This document shows positions 38,082 to 38,326 of a stretch of 38,326 nt of DNA, piece after piece (within the stretch, counting starts at the first letter, position 1; each line of letters starts with the position of its first letter). The notes beneath the pieces are model-generated. The model worked only from the letters and a program-made list of their open reading frames with translations. It did not search any database and was not told where the DNA came from. Source of the stretch: a virus. The DNA lies in the IMG/VR virus record IMGVR_UViG_3300034284_003267, positions 1 to 38,326 of that record; one strand, given 5' to 3'. The position numbers were made by a program, and so were the translations under genes.

Positions 38082-38326
38082 CTCCGGCACGGATCACTGC
38101 CGGTTTGCTTCTCATCGCCTTCGCCTGCCTAGCGATGGCTTTACTCACCTCCTGCGCGAGCATTCCCGTGCCGCCATTCGGTGAGCGCCGCGGCGAACTC
38201 GGCAACCTGCAAGTCGGCGTGACCGTCAAATATATCCCGGCTCAAAATCCCGACCTCCCCGGAGACAACAATCTGTCCTATGCCTGGTCGAAATTCGGCG
38301 AGGCCAAAGCCCTCAAGGATAAATGA
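38078..38326 (+). CDS. Small lipoprotein, possible outer spanin, 82 aa
   Basis: A signal peptide (TAGLLLIAFACLAMALLTSC) ends in a lipobox with Cys26; the mature part is ASIPVPPFGERRGELGNLQVGVTVKY and a polar tail. Position behind a holin-like gene suggests the outer-membrane partner of a two-component spanin, but no inner-membrane partner is seen and the mature part is not obviously Pro-rich like Rz1. It could also be a lipoprotein altering the host surface. The window ends on its stop codon. Confidence 0.65.
   Translation: MTPARITAGLLLIAFACLAMALLTSCASIPVPPFGERRGELGNLQVGVTVKYIPAQNPDLPGDNNLSYAWSKFGEAKALKDK

Overview
This window is a nearly complete temperate tailed phage or prophage, GC-rich (about 60% by eye) and almost entirely plus-strand. 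It starts exactly on an integrase start codon and ends on the stop codon of a small lipoprotein. The head, tail and ejection genes follow the gene order of T7-like podoviruses: terminase, portal, scaffold, major capsid protein, tail tubular A, (fibres), tail tubular B, GNAT-fold protein, gp14-like, gp15-like and gp16-like giant. Integrase, an excisionase-like HTH protein and a RecT/exonuclease pair mark a temperate lifestyle, and no single-subunit RNA polymerase is present. The lipobox of the last gene suggests a diderm host. A Verrucomicrobiota-like host is my guess from general protein flavour only.

Layout. 1-1044: integrase and a small basic protein. 1045-2607: AT-rich island with an unknown 177-aa protein and a ClpP-like protease, then a 337-nt gap with dyads. 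2608-4405: early control region with two overlapping ribbon-helix-helix-like proteins, an excisionase-like HTH, several tiny membrane proteins and two related membrane proteins on the minus strand. 4491-6310: recombination pair (RecT-like annealing protein plus Cas4/lambda-exo-like nuclease). 6307-8158: small proteins, a replication-initiator-like protein whose linker carries iteron-like repeats, and a DnaC-like helicase loader. 8212-10536: probable ssDNA-binding protein, a chain of tiny genes joined by identical stop/start junctions, and a RusA-like resolvase. 10550-12227: terminase. 12224-17274: portal, small head proteins, scaffold, an initiator-like tRNA(CAT), a structured leader and the capsid protein with a terminator after it. 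17345-23197: a tail tubular A protein that is internally duplicated and fused to a fibre, further fibre genes and a holin-like protein. 23199-37865: tail tubular B and the ejection proteins, ending in a 2738-aa giant that carries two ADP-ribosyltransferase-like domains and a MuF-C-like toxin domain. 37908-38326: holin-like protein and lipoprotein.

The most unusual signal is a dispersed 15-bp element, consensus GTTTTGACTGATACC. It sits in gaps in front of six protein-coding genes and beside the tRNA, once in reverse orientation near 12.46 kb, and as variants inside coding genes, always read as V/D-S/L-T/N/A-D-T. In five of the six genes the start codon has no Shine-Dalgarno sequence. The related copies 5079-5092 and 32517-32530 are near-perfect dyads (GTATCA-N2-TGATAC), and one copy directly abuts a domain seam of the giant protein. 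Whether it acts as DNA operator, RNA element or translation signal cannot be settled from sequence alone.
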